Source: Calycina herbarum
Taxonomy: Eukaryota; Ascomycota; Leotiomycetes; Helotiales; Pezizellaceae
Assembly: GCA_001414485.1 (NCBI GenBank)
Contig: LLEY01000005.1
Location: 124,001 to 188,000 of the forward strand
DNA: 64,000 nt
Direction of reading: 5' to 3'
Shown here: one piece after another, positions 1 to 10,924 of the stretch
How positions within the stretch are numbered: the first letter of the stretch is position 1
Layout: each line of letters opens with the position of its first letter
Made by a program: the position numbers and the translations under genes
The notes under the pieces: model-generated
Seen by the model: the letters and a program-made list of their open reading frames with translations, nothing else
Databases searched by the model: none
Told to the model about the DNA's origin: nothing

Positions 1-117
1 CACCATCTCATCCCCTCTTATCCCTTCCCCTTTTCCCTTTATCCTCCCTTTTCTTCTTCCCTTGTCCCCTTTTTCACCCCTTCATTCTTCTTCCCCACTC
101 AACTGAACGTAAAACAG

Positions 118-374
118 AACTCCTCGACCTAGCGACCCTCCCAAAATTCAAACGTCGCGGAGCAGGAGCCCAACTCGTAAACTGGGGGTTGGAGAGAGCA
201 GATCGAGAGGAAAAAAGGGCGGTTTTAAGTGCGAGTCCTCAGGGATTGAGTCTTTATAGGAAATTGGGGTTTGTGGAGAGGGATGAGTTGAGGATTGATT
301 TAGGAGAGTATGGGGGAGAGGGTGTGCATGTTCATGGTGAATTGAGTTCTTTTTTGGTTGAGGGAAGGGTTTGA
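118..374 (+). CDS. GNAT-family N-acetyltransferase, C-terminal exon (5' end outside window)
   Basis: The open frame reads LLDLATLPKFKRRGAGAQLV, then a Trp-containing helix, and ends with GLSLYRKLGFVERDELRIDL and a stop. The R-x-x-G-x-G/A acetyl-CoA loop (RRGAGAQL) followed about 40 residues later by a Y-x-K-x-GF strand-turn is the classical GNAT fold signature, so the product probably transfers an acetyl group from acetyl-CoA to an amine; the substrate is unknown. The exon seems to begin after a CAG acceptor at 115-117, preceded by a branch-like CTGAAC and a long pyrimidine-rich tract (1-100) that looks like the end of an intron. The N-terminal exon(s) lie off the left edge. It points towards the methyltransferase gene 1.1 kb downstream but nothing links the two. 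Confidence 0.65.
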
Positions 375-1476
375 AATGTGCTAATGGATGTGATTTTTAG
401 TTGCTATGATTAGGGAACCGAGGTCGTAGGGGATTGAACTTATCCAAATGTTGAGTCTAATGACTCGGTGAGTTAGGGATTTAGAATAGAAATGGCCTGT
501 TCAGTAAAGGGAAAAGCCTCTATGGCTAGAATCAACTTCTAGCTCATGGACAGGTAACGGTTCTCTTTATATTCTCAAGACCACTCCAGAGACGTCGCCC
601 TCCCCTTTAGCCAGACAAACTTAAGCGAGGCCGAGAGTTCAAAATTTAGACCATGCAACTAAACTAGTCTTTGAGAGATATAAAACTTGAGAAAACTCCA
701 TGATAATTGTTTTTATGCGGCTTTTCCGAGAGTCCAACCTTCTTTGCACCCAAGTAGCAATATCACGTGTGGAATGCCACCCAAGACGACGGTATTTTGA
801 ACCTCCATAGTTATTTTTAATCATTTTCACTCTCTTGAATGGCGTTTGAGATTTGGTTTTCTTGCTCTTAAACCGCCTAGACTTCCTACGTGTTTTTAGG
901 GTTGTTCCTGATCGGTTCTTCTCGATTGAAAATACCAACTTGAGCGATAGGGTGGTATTCAAGTACAAAGTGACTTCCAACCGGTGAAAAAAGTAGATTG
1001 CTATCTCCGTCGGCAATTCGAGGAATATTATTCGATGAACTCCAGCTGGCTTCGAGCAGTTTACCCAAATAGGTATATCACGCCCCTGCTGCTGACGCCA
1101 ACCGTTCTTCGTGCCGTTTGACGGGAGGGAAGCCATCAACTAGAAAAGCCCACCCCGAAAAGGGGAACAGACGAGTTTTTCTTCTAGAGCTTTTTATTGG
1201 TGAGATTTTGATTTCGAGATCCCCCCCAGGTTGTAGTGTAGGGTCACTTCTGCCTCCGCCGTTTCTGACCCCACGCGAATCCTTCTCCACAAAATCTCAC
1301 TGGTGCAATCGTAGCTCCTGCTCACGACCGAAGGAATCGAAAAAGACATGCCACGCTGCCAGCTCTAAGGTGAGAATTATAATTATAATCCCATCATGTT
1401 GTCGGCGTCGTCGCAAAACCATACAACCATCGCCCCATAACCCGAACCTCCTACTCTACTCTCGCGATCGAACGAA
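375..1476. other. Intergenic stretch, no supported gene
   Basis: Several overlapping frames of 60-230 codons occur here on both strands (for example 639-1139 minus and 1118-1810 plus), but none shows a recognisable domain, and the longer plus frame runs into the next gene in another phase. I see no tRNA or repeat. The last 200 bases are CT/CA-rich and are the likely promoter and 5' UTR of the methyltransferase. Confidence 0.5.
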
Positions 1477-2693
1477 ATGTCCGGACTCCCTGAACCAGAA
1501 TCACCACCACCAGGAGCGACGGAGGACACGCCGACAGCCCCGGGCCAAAGCCCCCACCAGCAACTCGCAGACGCTGCGGAACAGGCACAGATTGTCGCAC
1601 AACAAGCTTCCACTACCATTGAAGCCGGTACACCAGACAGTGATTTCGACGATGATGGATACGAAACGGATCAGGATTCTCGAGCCTCAACCTCCATCTC
1701 CTCCAGCGTACGAGACTACTCTTTCGAAAATGGCCGGAGATACCATTCCTTTCGAAGCGGACGCTATCAATTCCCGAACGATGAAACGGAACAAGAGCGC
1801 GAGGATATGAAGCATGCGATGATAATCAACCTCTGCGGTTCCAAACTACACTATGCGCCGATTAAGGATCCACGGAATATCCTGGATATTGGGACAGGGA
1901 CGGGAATTTGGGCTATTGATGGTACGAATTTCAAACAAATCCAGGAAATGGCATAGATCACTTGCTGAATTGATATTCTAGTTGGCGATGAATACCCCGG
2001 GGCCGAAGTTCTAGGCATAGATCTCAGTCCGATTCAACCATCGTGGTTACCGCCAAATGTTAAATTTATGGTCGACGATGCGGAAAGCACTTGGATTCAT
2101 AAACCAAATACTCTCGATTTTATACACGCACGGCATATGTGTTCTTCAATCAAAAATTGGCCGAAACTTCTTTCACAAGCCTTCAAGTAAGCGCATTTAT
2201 CGTATGATTATTATCAGTTGCTAACAAATTCTCCAGCACATTAAAACCCGGTGGATGGGTCGAACTTCAAGAGCTACGTTTTGTAGCCAACTGCGACGAC
2301 GACACCTTAAAAGACGACTACCAACTGCAAGCCTTCCTCACTCTCATTCATCAAGGTCTCGCAGTCTTCGGGGTCGACGCAGCATCAATGATGAGGAACA
2401 AACAACTCGTCCTCGACGCGGGCTTTGTCAATGTTGAAGAAAAGATTTTCAAAATCCCCATAGGAACATGGCCTAGGAACAAAACTATGAAGGTCATCGG
2501 CTTATACATGAAAGCTGTCATAAATGACGGATTACATGCCATCGCCGTTGGTCCTTTGACGAGAGGCCTGAAGTGGTCAGCGGAAGAAGTCGAGCTATAT
2601 CTTATCGGTGTGAGGAAGAGTTTGAATGATGCTACGACTCATTCTTATCTTCCTTTTCACGTAGTATATGGGCAGAAGCCCTTTGATGCGTAA
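1477..2693 (+). CDS. LaeA-like SAM-dependent methyltransferase
   Basis: Three exons, 1477-1921, 1982-2186 and 2237-2693, join in frame to 368 residues. Both introns are 50-60 bp with GTACGA/GTAAGC donors, TAG/CAG acceptors and a CTAAC branch site in the second. The first ~110 residues are acidic and low-complexity (PEPESPPPG, DDDGYETDQDSR). The class I methyltransferase core follows: motif I ILDIGTGTGIWAID at about 135-148, GAEVLGIDLSPIQPSWLPPN (motif II region), FIHARHMCSSIKNW, and the post-motif GGWVELQE. This layout is that of the large fungal LaeA-like/UMTA family, whose members regulate or take part in secondary metabolism; the real substrate is unknown. Downstream on the same strand lies an O-methyltransferase. 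No lesion is seen. Confidence 0.9.
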
Positions 2694-3543
2694 ATGAAAC
2701 ATGATTTATGAGGAATTTTCGAGAGAAACTTTACTTTGCCACGTTTCTAGGCTATTTTCAGCTACGCAGAGGGGAACACTAAGACCAATCGTCAGCGATC
2801 GTCCGATTTTGGAGGCGGGGTTGCAACATATCTGTCCCACATATTGTGGGCCTGCTTCAGGTGAGGGGTACTTTTGCACAACGTCCGTCAGGCTCCAGCG
2901 AGACACGGCATTTCATGTACGGCTGTGGAGGTGACATTTGCAAGCCGCTGAAGAATGTCGTTGCATGTTATCCAATCGAAGGGATTGATGCTGTATCTTT
3001 TGAGAAATCTTTTGGCATGGAGGGGTGGTTTCTGCAAGCCACTGAAGATATGTGGCATCGCGACCAATTGGAGAGGTTGTGCTGCATGTTGCAATGTCTT
3101 GGAGCCAATGGGGAGGTTGCACTGCGGCAGGAAGTTGGATTTTGCCGCTGCGAGATGCTGCTAGGTATACGATAAAGGGTCTCGAGTTGTACGGGCATCA
3201 TACGGGGAGGTTGGGAGGTTGAGGTGTTACCCGGCTCGTAAGTTTTGGTACCCCCACTTTGTATTGATTATGCGGGAATAGATGAATGAAGATTGAGCAT
3301 TAGCTCGCCATCTGAGATATGTATTACCTTCCCATTTAGCTGTGTAACCCACGTTCCTTCCATCGAGCCCACCCCCTTGGTTTTGGGTCCTTTTCCTCAG
3401 AGCCTCTCACTATCAGGAATCGCTCTTTCCTAATTCGTACTTTCTGCTCTTCGTCCAGCTATCGTTCTCCCTTCCGTACAACACTACCAGCTTATCACAA
3501 ATCACATCCCTTACTTTCATTCCGTTCACTTTCATCCCCCAAG
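2694..3543. other. Intergenic, with a short degenerate internal repeat
   Basis: No convincing gene. A 109-codon frame (2846-3175) is Cys/Trp-rich without a domain. Two imperfect copies of a TGCAAGCCRCTGAAGAWATG-like stretch lie at about 2938-2970 and 3032-3060, each followed by similar G/T-rich sequence, so part of this spacer is an old local duplication. The last 130 bases are pyrimidine-rich and lead to the next start codon. Confidence 0.4.
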
Positions 3544-5531
3544 ATGTCCTCCCTGGAAAAACTAACAACTCTCTCCGACACAATCACCAAAAACACTAAA
3601 ATCCTCACAGATCATTTGTCATCCAAAGGTCTAGAGGCTCCTTCCTTTGCTATCGATGGCTTGATTGAGTTCCCGATCACGTCTAGCGAGGAGGTCCCGT
3701 GGAGAGCTAGGGAGGAGTTGATTAGGGATACGTTGGAGTTACATGATTTGGTTGTTGGTCCTAGAGAGGGATTGAGGGGTTTGGGCTGGGATGTTAGTTT
3801 GTATTTTCCTACTTTTTTTTGGTTGATGTTGGGTGTTTTCTCATTTCGTTTTTGGAAGCTTCATACCTACTGTTCATACTCTCCTTGTCCAAAACTCACC
3901 ATTTCCTCCAACTCTTTCAAATCCTACAGATTATCTTATCAAGATACCTCTCAAGCTAACATAAACCAACAGTCAGTAAACAGTCTCTCCCTCCAAACAG
4001 TCTACGATTTCAAGGTCGCGGAGCATGTACCAGTTGATGGAAGTACCATTAGCTACGCTGAATTGGCGGAGAAGAGTGGAGTGCCGGTTTTGAAGTTGAG
4101 ACCTCTGGTTAGGCATGCGATCATGAATCGGATTTTTTGGGAACCCGTTAGGGGATTTGGTGTGTTCTTACCGTTCTCTATCATTTTCACTCATCCCCCC
4201 CCAACTGACATGTATTGTCCTATTCTCGATTCTTCGTAAGAGAGAGTACAAACTGACAACGAGAAACAGTGGCTCACACAAGCACCTCACTTCTTCTCAT
4301 CCCGGAGAACAACCCAACGATGCACGCATGGGTCGGATTATGCAATGTTCTTTGGAAAGGGATTTGTAGCGTTCCGGATGCGATGAGGAAGTGGCCGGAT
4401 AGTCAGGAATCTAATGAAACGGGGATTAATCTTGCTTTTGGGACTGATCGTACGTTTCTTCCTTCAACTTTCTCCCTTTCCGCGTTTTTTATGTTCTTCT
4501 CTTCCCTCTTGGATGGAATATACACGAGGGGGTTTTTTACGAGATTCTGGAATGAGGGGATATGCATAGCTTACAGTTGAAATAGTCGTCTGGTTTGACT
4601 TCTTGCAACAACGAGAAGGCATGGCGGCGAGGTATAGTTTAGCTATGCAGGCTCATGGTGGAGGTGAAGGATACGAATTGGTGCATACTGTTGAGGGATA
4701 TCCTTGGGGAGAATTGAAAGATGGTGCTACGGTTGTTGACGTGAGTTATTTCCTCTTTTTCTTTCTCTCTCTGTATATCGGGGTTGGATTCCTGAGGTAT
4801 TTTATCTGGACGAAGTTGATTTGTCGATGGGGAATTTCTCTCATTCCAGGCAATTATCATCACAAGTGCTAGCCACAACCATTTCTCGATATCCATGATT
4901 TACTAATATAAAAATCAGATGGGAGGATCCCGAGGCTACGTCTCCTTCGCCATCGCAGAGGCATACCCAAAACTCAAATTCATCGTCCAAGACACAGCCG
5001 GAATGCGACAGCCGGAAACCATGGGTTCCATTCCGAAGGAATTGGAAGGTCGTGTTCAACTTACTACCCATGATTTCCTCACTCCTCAATCTGTTGTTGC
5101 GGATGTATATTTTTTCCGCTGGATCTTCCATGGATTCTCGGAAAAGTATTGTATCCAGATTTTGAGGGAACTTATTCCGGCTTTGAGGAAGGGTGCGAGG
5201 GTTGTTATTAATGATGGGACTTTGCCAGATCCTGGGACTGTGGGGTGGGCGGAGGAGAAGAGTATTCGGTTGGTTCTTTTTTGTTGTGAGGTTTTGTGGT
5301 GCTGGTGTTTTGAAGTTTTGATTTGGGGGGCCTTAAGATTTTAATGGAACTGACGACTTGCTTTTTAGGACGATGGACGTAATCATGCAGGTCACTGTCA
5401 ACGCCAGAGAGCGAGAGGTAGATGATTGGGTGGAGCTGTTTACCGTTGCTGATAAGAGATACAAGTTTTTGAAGGCCTGGAAGCCGGGGAAAAGTCGAAT
5501 GTGGTTTATCGAGGCTGAGTGGACAGGTTAA
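3544..5531 (+). CDS. Fungal O-methyltransferase (class I, plant-COMT-like fold)
   Basis: Six exons can be joined without frame breaks: 3544-3792, 3973-4159, 4270-4449, 4586-4740, 4919-5268, 5369-5531, giving 427 residues. Introns 2, 4 and 5 carry CTGAC or TACTAAT branch sites before AG. The N-terminal part is the dimerisation/winged-helix domain (VNSLSLQTVYDFKVAEHVP, LRPLVRHAIMNRIF). The SAM site starts at VVDMGGSRGY (about 255-264), with the acidic ribose contact in FIVQD. The segment RWIFHGFSEKYCIQIL aligns with the family's RWILHDWSD catalytic-His segment (His at about 328); GF replaces the usual DW. RVVINDGTLP follows. Relatives methylate phenolic or polyketide hydroxyls. The first intron (180 bp) is in phase 0 and has no in-frame stop, so intron retention would be silent in frame. 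Substrate unknown. Confidence 0.9.
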
Positions 5532-6143
5532 TCAGTCATTTTAGTTGTGTCACCGCTCTAGAGTTGAGAAAATTGAACTAAGGATACCTGGAAGCTTTGA
5601 CCAATTGAGCCATTAGAGTTGCCCCGTTTTATGAGGGGTAAGAGCGATACCGAATATGGAATACAATCTCATGTAGTCATCCTGGAGGGTCGGGGGGGAA
5701 ATGGGGCTCGCTAGCTAGTTATACCACAAATGTCAGTACTCCCTCATCTCTTATTCTTCCTTTTGCTTTCAATTGTCACTTCTATGCAGTTTCCGGACGA
5801 AACGGGATTTTTATCATCCATCTCCGGAATATTCGTCAAGATCCCAGATGAGTCGCGGAGTTAAACTCGCTTAACTGCGGGAGAATCAAATCTTACCATG
5901 ACTTTGTACTTGTCACTTAATTCTTTACGTGAGTTCTTTTAGTTAGTAGCTGGAAGTAGGCTTTTCAAGGATTAAGTGGGTCCGACCCCTGTCCGTATCT
6001 GCCATTAAGTATATAAGACTTGGCAACTTTCCTGGAGAAAATAAATACTTGCCGTCTTCAGAGACACTTCAAGCTCAACAACCCTCGCCTCAATCCTGAA
6101 AGCCACTTCTCTCAAAATCACAATTCACACACATATCTTCAAA
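5532..6143. other. Intergenic region / promoter of the aldo-keto reductase gene
   Basis: No gene seen. It contains a tRNA-like relic at about 5560-5626 on the minus strand (see findings) and, at its right end, the TATA box and CA-rich leader of the next gene. Confidence 0.5.
6010..6017 (+). promoter_or_regulatory. TATA box (TATATAAG)
   Basis: A perfect TATATAAG lies 127 bases upstream of the AKR start codon and is followed by a CA/CT-rich leader, the usual fungal core-promoter arrangement. Confidence 0.6.
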
Positions 6144-7229
6144 ATGACTTCCACCCAGAAATCAGCCGTCAATGTCATCTTCGGCTGTATGACCTTCGGC
6201 CGTCAAGGCACACAATCAGCCCGAGTCTTCACTCTCCCCGAATGTTCAGAGATGCTCGACATCTTCCAGTCCCACGGGCACAACCAAATCGACACAGCCC
6301 GCTACTACAATGAAGGCTCCTCTGAAGAATACCTCGCCTCCCTCGAATGGAAGAAGCGCGGCCTGATAATGGACACCAAGTTCTACCCCACCGCAGGACG
6401 TTCAGGTAAACCTGAGCCAGATGGTGGATGGAGGCTTACCCCAGATCATTTGAGGAAGTCTTTGCAGTTGAGTTTGGAGGCTTTGAAGACGGAGAAGATT
6501 GATATGTGGTATTTACATGGTCCGGATCGTGGGACGCCACTTGAGGATACGGTGAGGGGTGTTGACGAGTTGTACAAGGAAGGGTTGTTTATTAGATGGG
6601 GGATTAGTAATTTCATGGGGTGGGAGGTTGCGAAGATTTGTGAAATCTGTAAGAAGGAGGGGTATGTGATGCCGAGTGTTTATCAGGTAAGTACCCCGCT
6701 TATTTCTTTCTTCTCTTAAGCCTCTTATTCCATGGCTGATCATCGATTGAAGGGTCTTTACAATGCCATCAACCGAAACGTCGAACCCGAACTCTTTCCC
6801 TGCCTTAGAAACTATGGAATAGCATTCTACGCTTTCAACCCCCTTGCAGGGGGATATCTCACATCTCGTTACACTCGGGATTCCACGGTAGAGCCAAACT
6901 CCCGCTTCGACGACGAAAAATTCCAAGGTAAAGCTTACCGAACTCGCTATTGGAACGAAGAATATTTTACAGCATTAGATATCTTGCGACCTGTTTGTAA
7001 GAAATTCGGGTTAACCGAGGTGGAGGTGGCGTTGAGGTGGATGAACCATCATTCTTTGTTGAAGAGAGAGTTGGGGGATGGAATTATTATTGGGGCTTCA
7101 AGCAAGGAGCAGATGGAGGAGAATATGAGGTGCCTGGATGATGAGAAGGAGTTGCCGAAGGAGGTTTTGGAAGCGTTGGACGAGGGCTGGAAGGTTGTCA
7201 AGGGGGTTTCTGCTAAGTATTGGCATTGA
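6144..7229 (+). CDS. Aldo-keto reductase, AKR7 (aflatoxin-aldehyde reductase) type
   Basis: Two exons, 6144-6686 and 6753-7229, join in phase 0 across a 66-bp GTAAGT..AAG intron to give 339 residues, the normal length for AKR7. The (alpha/beta)8 AKR catalytic tetrad is visible: Asp50 and Tyr55 in QIDTARYYNEG, Lys79 in MDTKFYP and His125 in WYLHGPDR. The family marker VYQGLYNAINRNVE spans the splice junction, and the NADPH-binding tail GIIIGASSKEQMEENM lies near the C-terminus. It should reduce aldehydes or dialdehydes with NADPH in the cytosol. A TATA box sits 127 bp upstream. Together with the two methyltransferases upstream it could belong to a small secondary-metabolism or detoxification locus, but no backbone synthase is in view. 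Confidence 0.93.
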
Positions 7230-7853
7230 GTGAGGCCGTGGGTGCTAGCCGAGGTTCTTTTCAGAGGTATGCTTTGTGGCCGGTTCTTCAACATCTTTCA
7301 ATCTCAAAATTTCTTGATTCGAAGTAGTCCCGAAGCATAGAAATTGGTCTCCCAGCATACCTAAAAACTGCAATGTTAATGAACTTATCAACTCTGTCAA
7401 GAATATGTCTTCGTGCTATCAATGTGTGATAGAGTATATAGTTGGAGATAATCCCCGTAAAGCAGATAAACTGATCCAAGGACGGGATCAGAATACTAAA
7501 CTTCGAGGTAGTATCAAAGCCAGGCTAGAGTTTCAAACAAAACAGCCGAAGAACTTGCCCTCTTCTTGGGATCTATTTATGCGCAAGGCCTATGATTATG
7601 AGACTAATGTTGGCCTGAATTCTTCATAGTATTTGGATCTTCACTTTCATTATGTAAAACGTTGCACCAGGCATTTTATCATTAGTGTGGTCTTATACAA
7701 TAGTGAATTAGTTTTAACAAGTGCATAGCTTCAGATTCAAGTTCAGTTACACAGCCGAGTACACAGCCACGCTCTCCTCCCCATGAACTCTTTTCTTCAA
7801 ACCTCCTCATTACCACTCATTCCACAACCTCCTTCCACAGTCCTTCCATCAAA
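7230..7853. other. Intergenic stretch, no supported gene
   Basis: A 74-codon frame (7405-7629 plus) has no recognisable domain and lacks coding-like context. The final 100 bases are CA/CT-rich, consistent with the leader of the next gene. Confidence 0.4.
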
Positions 7854-9327
7854 ATGAAGAACCAACAAGCACCTGATCGAGGCGACCCAAGATTATTATG
7901 GCCTCTTATTATACTCTCATTTTTCATTGCCGCAATCGTCTTTTTCGGTGTTTTGAATTTATCAATCATTAATCTCGGCCTCGTTATAAGTGGCAAGGTA
8001 GAGATGGCACAGGGAAATTATTTGAACACCCATAACTATCTCTTGAACTCTGGTGGTTACATTTTCTTGGGAAAGTTCTATGGTAAGTTCATTCAGCTCT
8101 TCCGCCTTGCTATCTAGATGAATTTACTAACCTGAGTCGGGCTAGGTTCTGTGCTCTTCGCCTTTGCTGCTCGGATGATTCCTGCAAAGACTTATAAGTT
8201 GTTCTTTTGCATGGGGAACCTTGCGCTGCCGCATTTTGGCTTGGTTGGTATCCAGTGTGAGCAATGAGTAGAGTAGAGTAGAGTAGAGTAGTGATTACTA
8301 CTCTACTCTACTCACTACTACTCGAGTAGTACTCTAGAGTAGTGGAGTAGTGCGGGCCGAATCGGGCCGGACCGGGACTGGGCTCGGGGTGGCGTTCCGG
8401 GGCTGCCCGGGGGCTTAAGCGAGATCTTCTTTCTACTCTGTCTACTACGTAACTTCTTTAATAATAGTCTTAATAGATTAGCTATTAATTATATAATTAT
8501 AAAAAGAAGTTTCTATTATATATAACTACTAATATTACTAATAATAAGCTTTATAACCCTTATAAATGCAAATATATAAATATTACTAAGACTATTCAAG
8601 ACTACTCGAGTAGTCTTAAGTCTCTACTCTACTCTACTCATCCTACCCGCTACTAATGCTCTACTCTACTACTCAAGAGTACTACTCGAGTAGTAGTGAG
8701 TAGTTGAGTAGTTTGTGTTCACACTGTTGGTATCTCGATGCCATCCTCAACTTTGAATTCACCCGAGGACTCGGTGCATATTCACAAGAATGCGAAGGAA
8801 GCGCAATTATTGCCCCTCTCCAACGCCTATCCGAAGAATTCCAACCCTTCATATTGCTTTAGCATCACACCTTTAACCATAGCCTACACACTGTTTGCCC
8901 TCTCTCTTTTCCTTTTGCTGGCAGCTGTTTCGGATGTTGTTTGGTTTTGGATTTTCTCTCCTGCTGGTAAGTAGCTTTCAAAATGTCTAGATTCTATCAT
9001 GTCCTAAATGTATTCTTTGTTAACCTATCTCTTTTAGTTTTCATGCTCATCTATTGTGCATTCGTGCGTTACCGCGATGCATTTGCTGCACAACAAACTC
9101 GAAAACGAGATCTTCTTGAGCGCGAAGTCGAGCGACTGAAGACTGCACAACATGGATGAAAAGATGTCGAAGAAGTACCTTTGGAGAAGGCTGAACGGTT
9201 TGGCCATCTTGATCAACCAGTTGATCTTTTTCTCGAACTCATCGAGAAGCTGATTCGGGAGAAGAAAGAATTGGAGGCGATTGTGGCAAAGAAGCATAAA
9301 CAGTCTACCACTGATGATATTAACTAA
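7854..9327 (+). pseudogene. Small multi-pass membrane protein split by a MITE
   Basis: The ancestral frame reads through 7854-8082, 8146-8252, 8735-8966 and 9038-9156, with two normal introns (GTAAGT donors, ACTAAC/TTAAC branches). It encodes hydrophobic segments LLWPLIILSFFIAAIVFFGV, a middle hydrophobic region, LTIAYTLFALSLFLLLAAV and VFMLIYCAF, then a charged coiled-coil-like tail. A 474-bp MITE sits exactly between codons for GLVGI and SMPSS; removing it and one target-site copy restores the frame. With the insertion, translation stops a few codons into the MITE. The frame also meets TGA at 9157-9159, but the same frame stays open for another 55 codons (KDVEEVPLEKAERF ... TTDDIN) to a TAA at 9325. 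No family recognised; function unknown. Confidence 0.75.
8253..8726. mobile_element. hAT-type MITE, 474 bp, with 8-bp target-site duplication
   Basis: The left end CAGTGTGAGC and the inverted right end (CAGTGTGAAC on the other strand) are terminal inverted repeats with the hAT-type CAGTG start. The flanks carry identical 8-bp direct repeats TTGGTATC at 8245-8252 and 8727-8734, the hallmark of hAT transposition. Subterminal regions hold many short GAGTAG/CTACTC repeats in both orientations, as in the transposase-binding regions of hAT elements. The interior is a GC-rich block (about 8350-8420) followed by a TA-rich block. There is no coding capacity, so it was mobilised in trans. Confidence 0.9.
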
Positions 9328-10172
9328 GAACACTTAATGAGGAGGAAAAGAGCTGCGAGGAGACGTACAGGAGATGAAAGGAGAGGGTCATTGTGGAGAA
9401 AGAGCATGATGGCAAGGAGTGCGTGCTGATTTGATGATCGGGTTCCTTCACCATTCACAACTGATAGCAGTATCGAAACTAAGATGCACTATGGTTTCTA
9501 TCAAGAAGCTAGAGGGCAGTAGATTCCGTAGCTTGCCGAAATAAATTGCATTGTCTAAAAATAATATAAATAAACTCGGTGAATATCTTTCTATTTCTTT
9601 TGACTTACTTCCCAAAACAGAACAATCACAACACAGAGCAGCAATCATGATATATTGGATGAGGTCGGAGCCCCCATGGCCGCCTAACGATCACAGGCCC
9701 TCCGAAGCCCATCCATACCATGTCAGTAGTACCAATCTACCGACCTTCTCGTCCTTAACCCCGGTCAACTCACCCCCTTTTCACAAAAGGTCATGACCAT
9801 TATAAACATTCTTAGAACTATTAATGCTCGTCTACGTCCCTAAAAAAAAACCAACATTAAATGTAGTTTATTGTTGTTGGCGCTTTCGAGAATTACATCC
9901 AACAAAAAGGCTCGCTTACCCTGGGCATATCCTTAGTTTCCAAGTTGTAGTTATGGAAGAGGAGAACTAATTCAACTGTTATGATGGTGCTGAGAATCTT
10001 GGAAGTTGCCCTTCCCCAAAAGGTTCTCTCAAGGGATCCATGAGTTATTCCAGATACACCTATACAGTACCTACCATGTACTGCCCGAATTTAGGGCAGC
10101 TATTTTGTGAGAAACGTATCCCCAGGCCATTGAATTGAGTGACGTAGCCGCCTGAGAAAGGCACTCAGGGAT
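9328..10172. other. Gene-free spacer
   Basis: Short frames only (at most 81 codons) and no recognisable domain, RNA or repeat. Composition becomes AT-rich to the right, approaching the transposon nest. Confidence 0.5.
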
Positions 10173-10175
10173 TTA

Positions 10176-10618
10176 GGGCCTGTTTGGCTCGCACATATTC
10201 CTACTTTTTTAGGATGTACACCACCAAAAATACGAAGGTAAAATATAATATATGCATGCATATTATGATGTGCGCGTACGTTTGGCTAGCATATATTATA
10301 GTATGCACTTTTGCTTGCACTTCCTCATAATATATGCGTTAAGATGTGCACTACCAAAACTCGATAATATAATCTTTTCACCTCTATACCTTCAACTTTT
10401 ATATGCATGCACATATTCTTAAAACTCCACTACTACGGGCCCACTTCCGGCCTTCCACTGACATGTGCACCGATATATGTATAATGAGCCAAACAGTAAT
10501 TAAATATAATCATGGAAAAGTTATAATATAATTAGAAATATGCGAGCACCTTTGGACTATGTTCTCGTGCACAAGTCTCATATATCTATAATAAATTCTA
10601 TGCATGCCAAACAGGCTC
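10176..10618. mobile_element. PIF/Harbinger-like MITE, 443 bp, TTA target duplication
   Basis: The left end GGGCCTGTTTGGCTCGCA and the inverted right end (GAGCCTGTTTGGCATGCA on the other strand) form terminal inverted repeats flanked by TTA at 10173-10175 and 10619-10621. The 3-bp TTA duplication and the GGSCCTGTTTGG terminus are typical of Harbinger/Tourist-like MITEs. The GTTTGGC motif recurs inside in both orientations (near 10280 and 10490), so the element can fold into a nested hairpin. No coding frame. Confidence 0.82.
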
Positions 10619-10924
10619 TTAATTAAGCGAGACCCCTGGGTTGATCACCGTATGTTTCGAGCTTACGAGCCTGGGAACAGAGGTCCGTGCGATCAGGGCA
10701 TTTTGATAATAAAACGTTACTTTGCTAAATAGGCATTTAATCTAATTAGGAGTTGCCTACCCATGGCGCTTTGCAAGTATAGTAACCCAATGTTCCTGCT
10801 TTAAAATCAACTTATTTATCTAATCCTGTGGTATAGCCTCCTATTCCTCAGTCACGGCTTAGCGTATTTCAGCCTCATTAGTCGGCTGGTGCTGTCTCCT
10901 ATAGAGGGCCTGCTTTATCTACTG

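Noticed and set aside
639..1139. 166-codon minus-strand frame
   Set aside because: No domain, basic low-complexity C-terminus, overlaps a promoter-like region. Treated as chance.
1118..1810. 230-codon plus frame (Pro/Arg/Ser-rich)
   Set aside because: It is the +1 shadow of the methyltransferase N-terminus and its leader.
2846..3175. 109-codon Cys/Trp-rich frame
   Set aside because: It arises from imperfect local duplication, with no splice context or domain.
7405..7629. 74-codon frame between AKR and membrane genes
   Set aside because: No recognisable features; too short to support.
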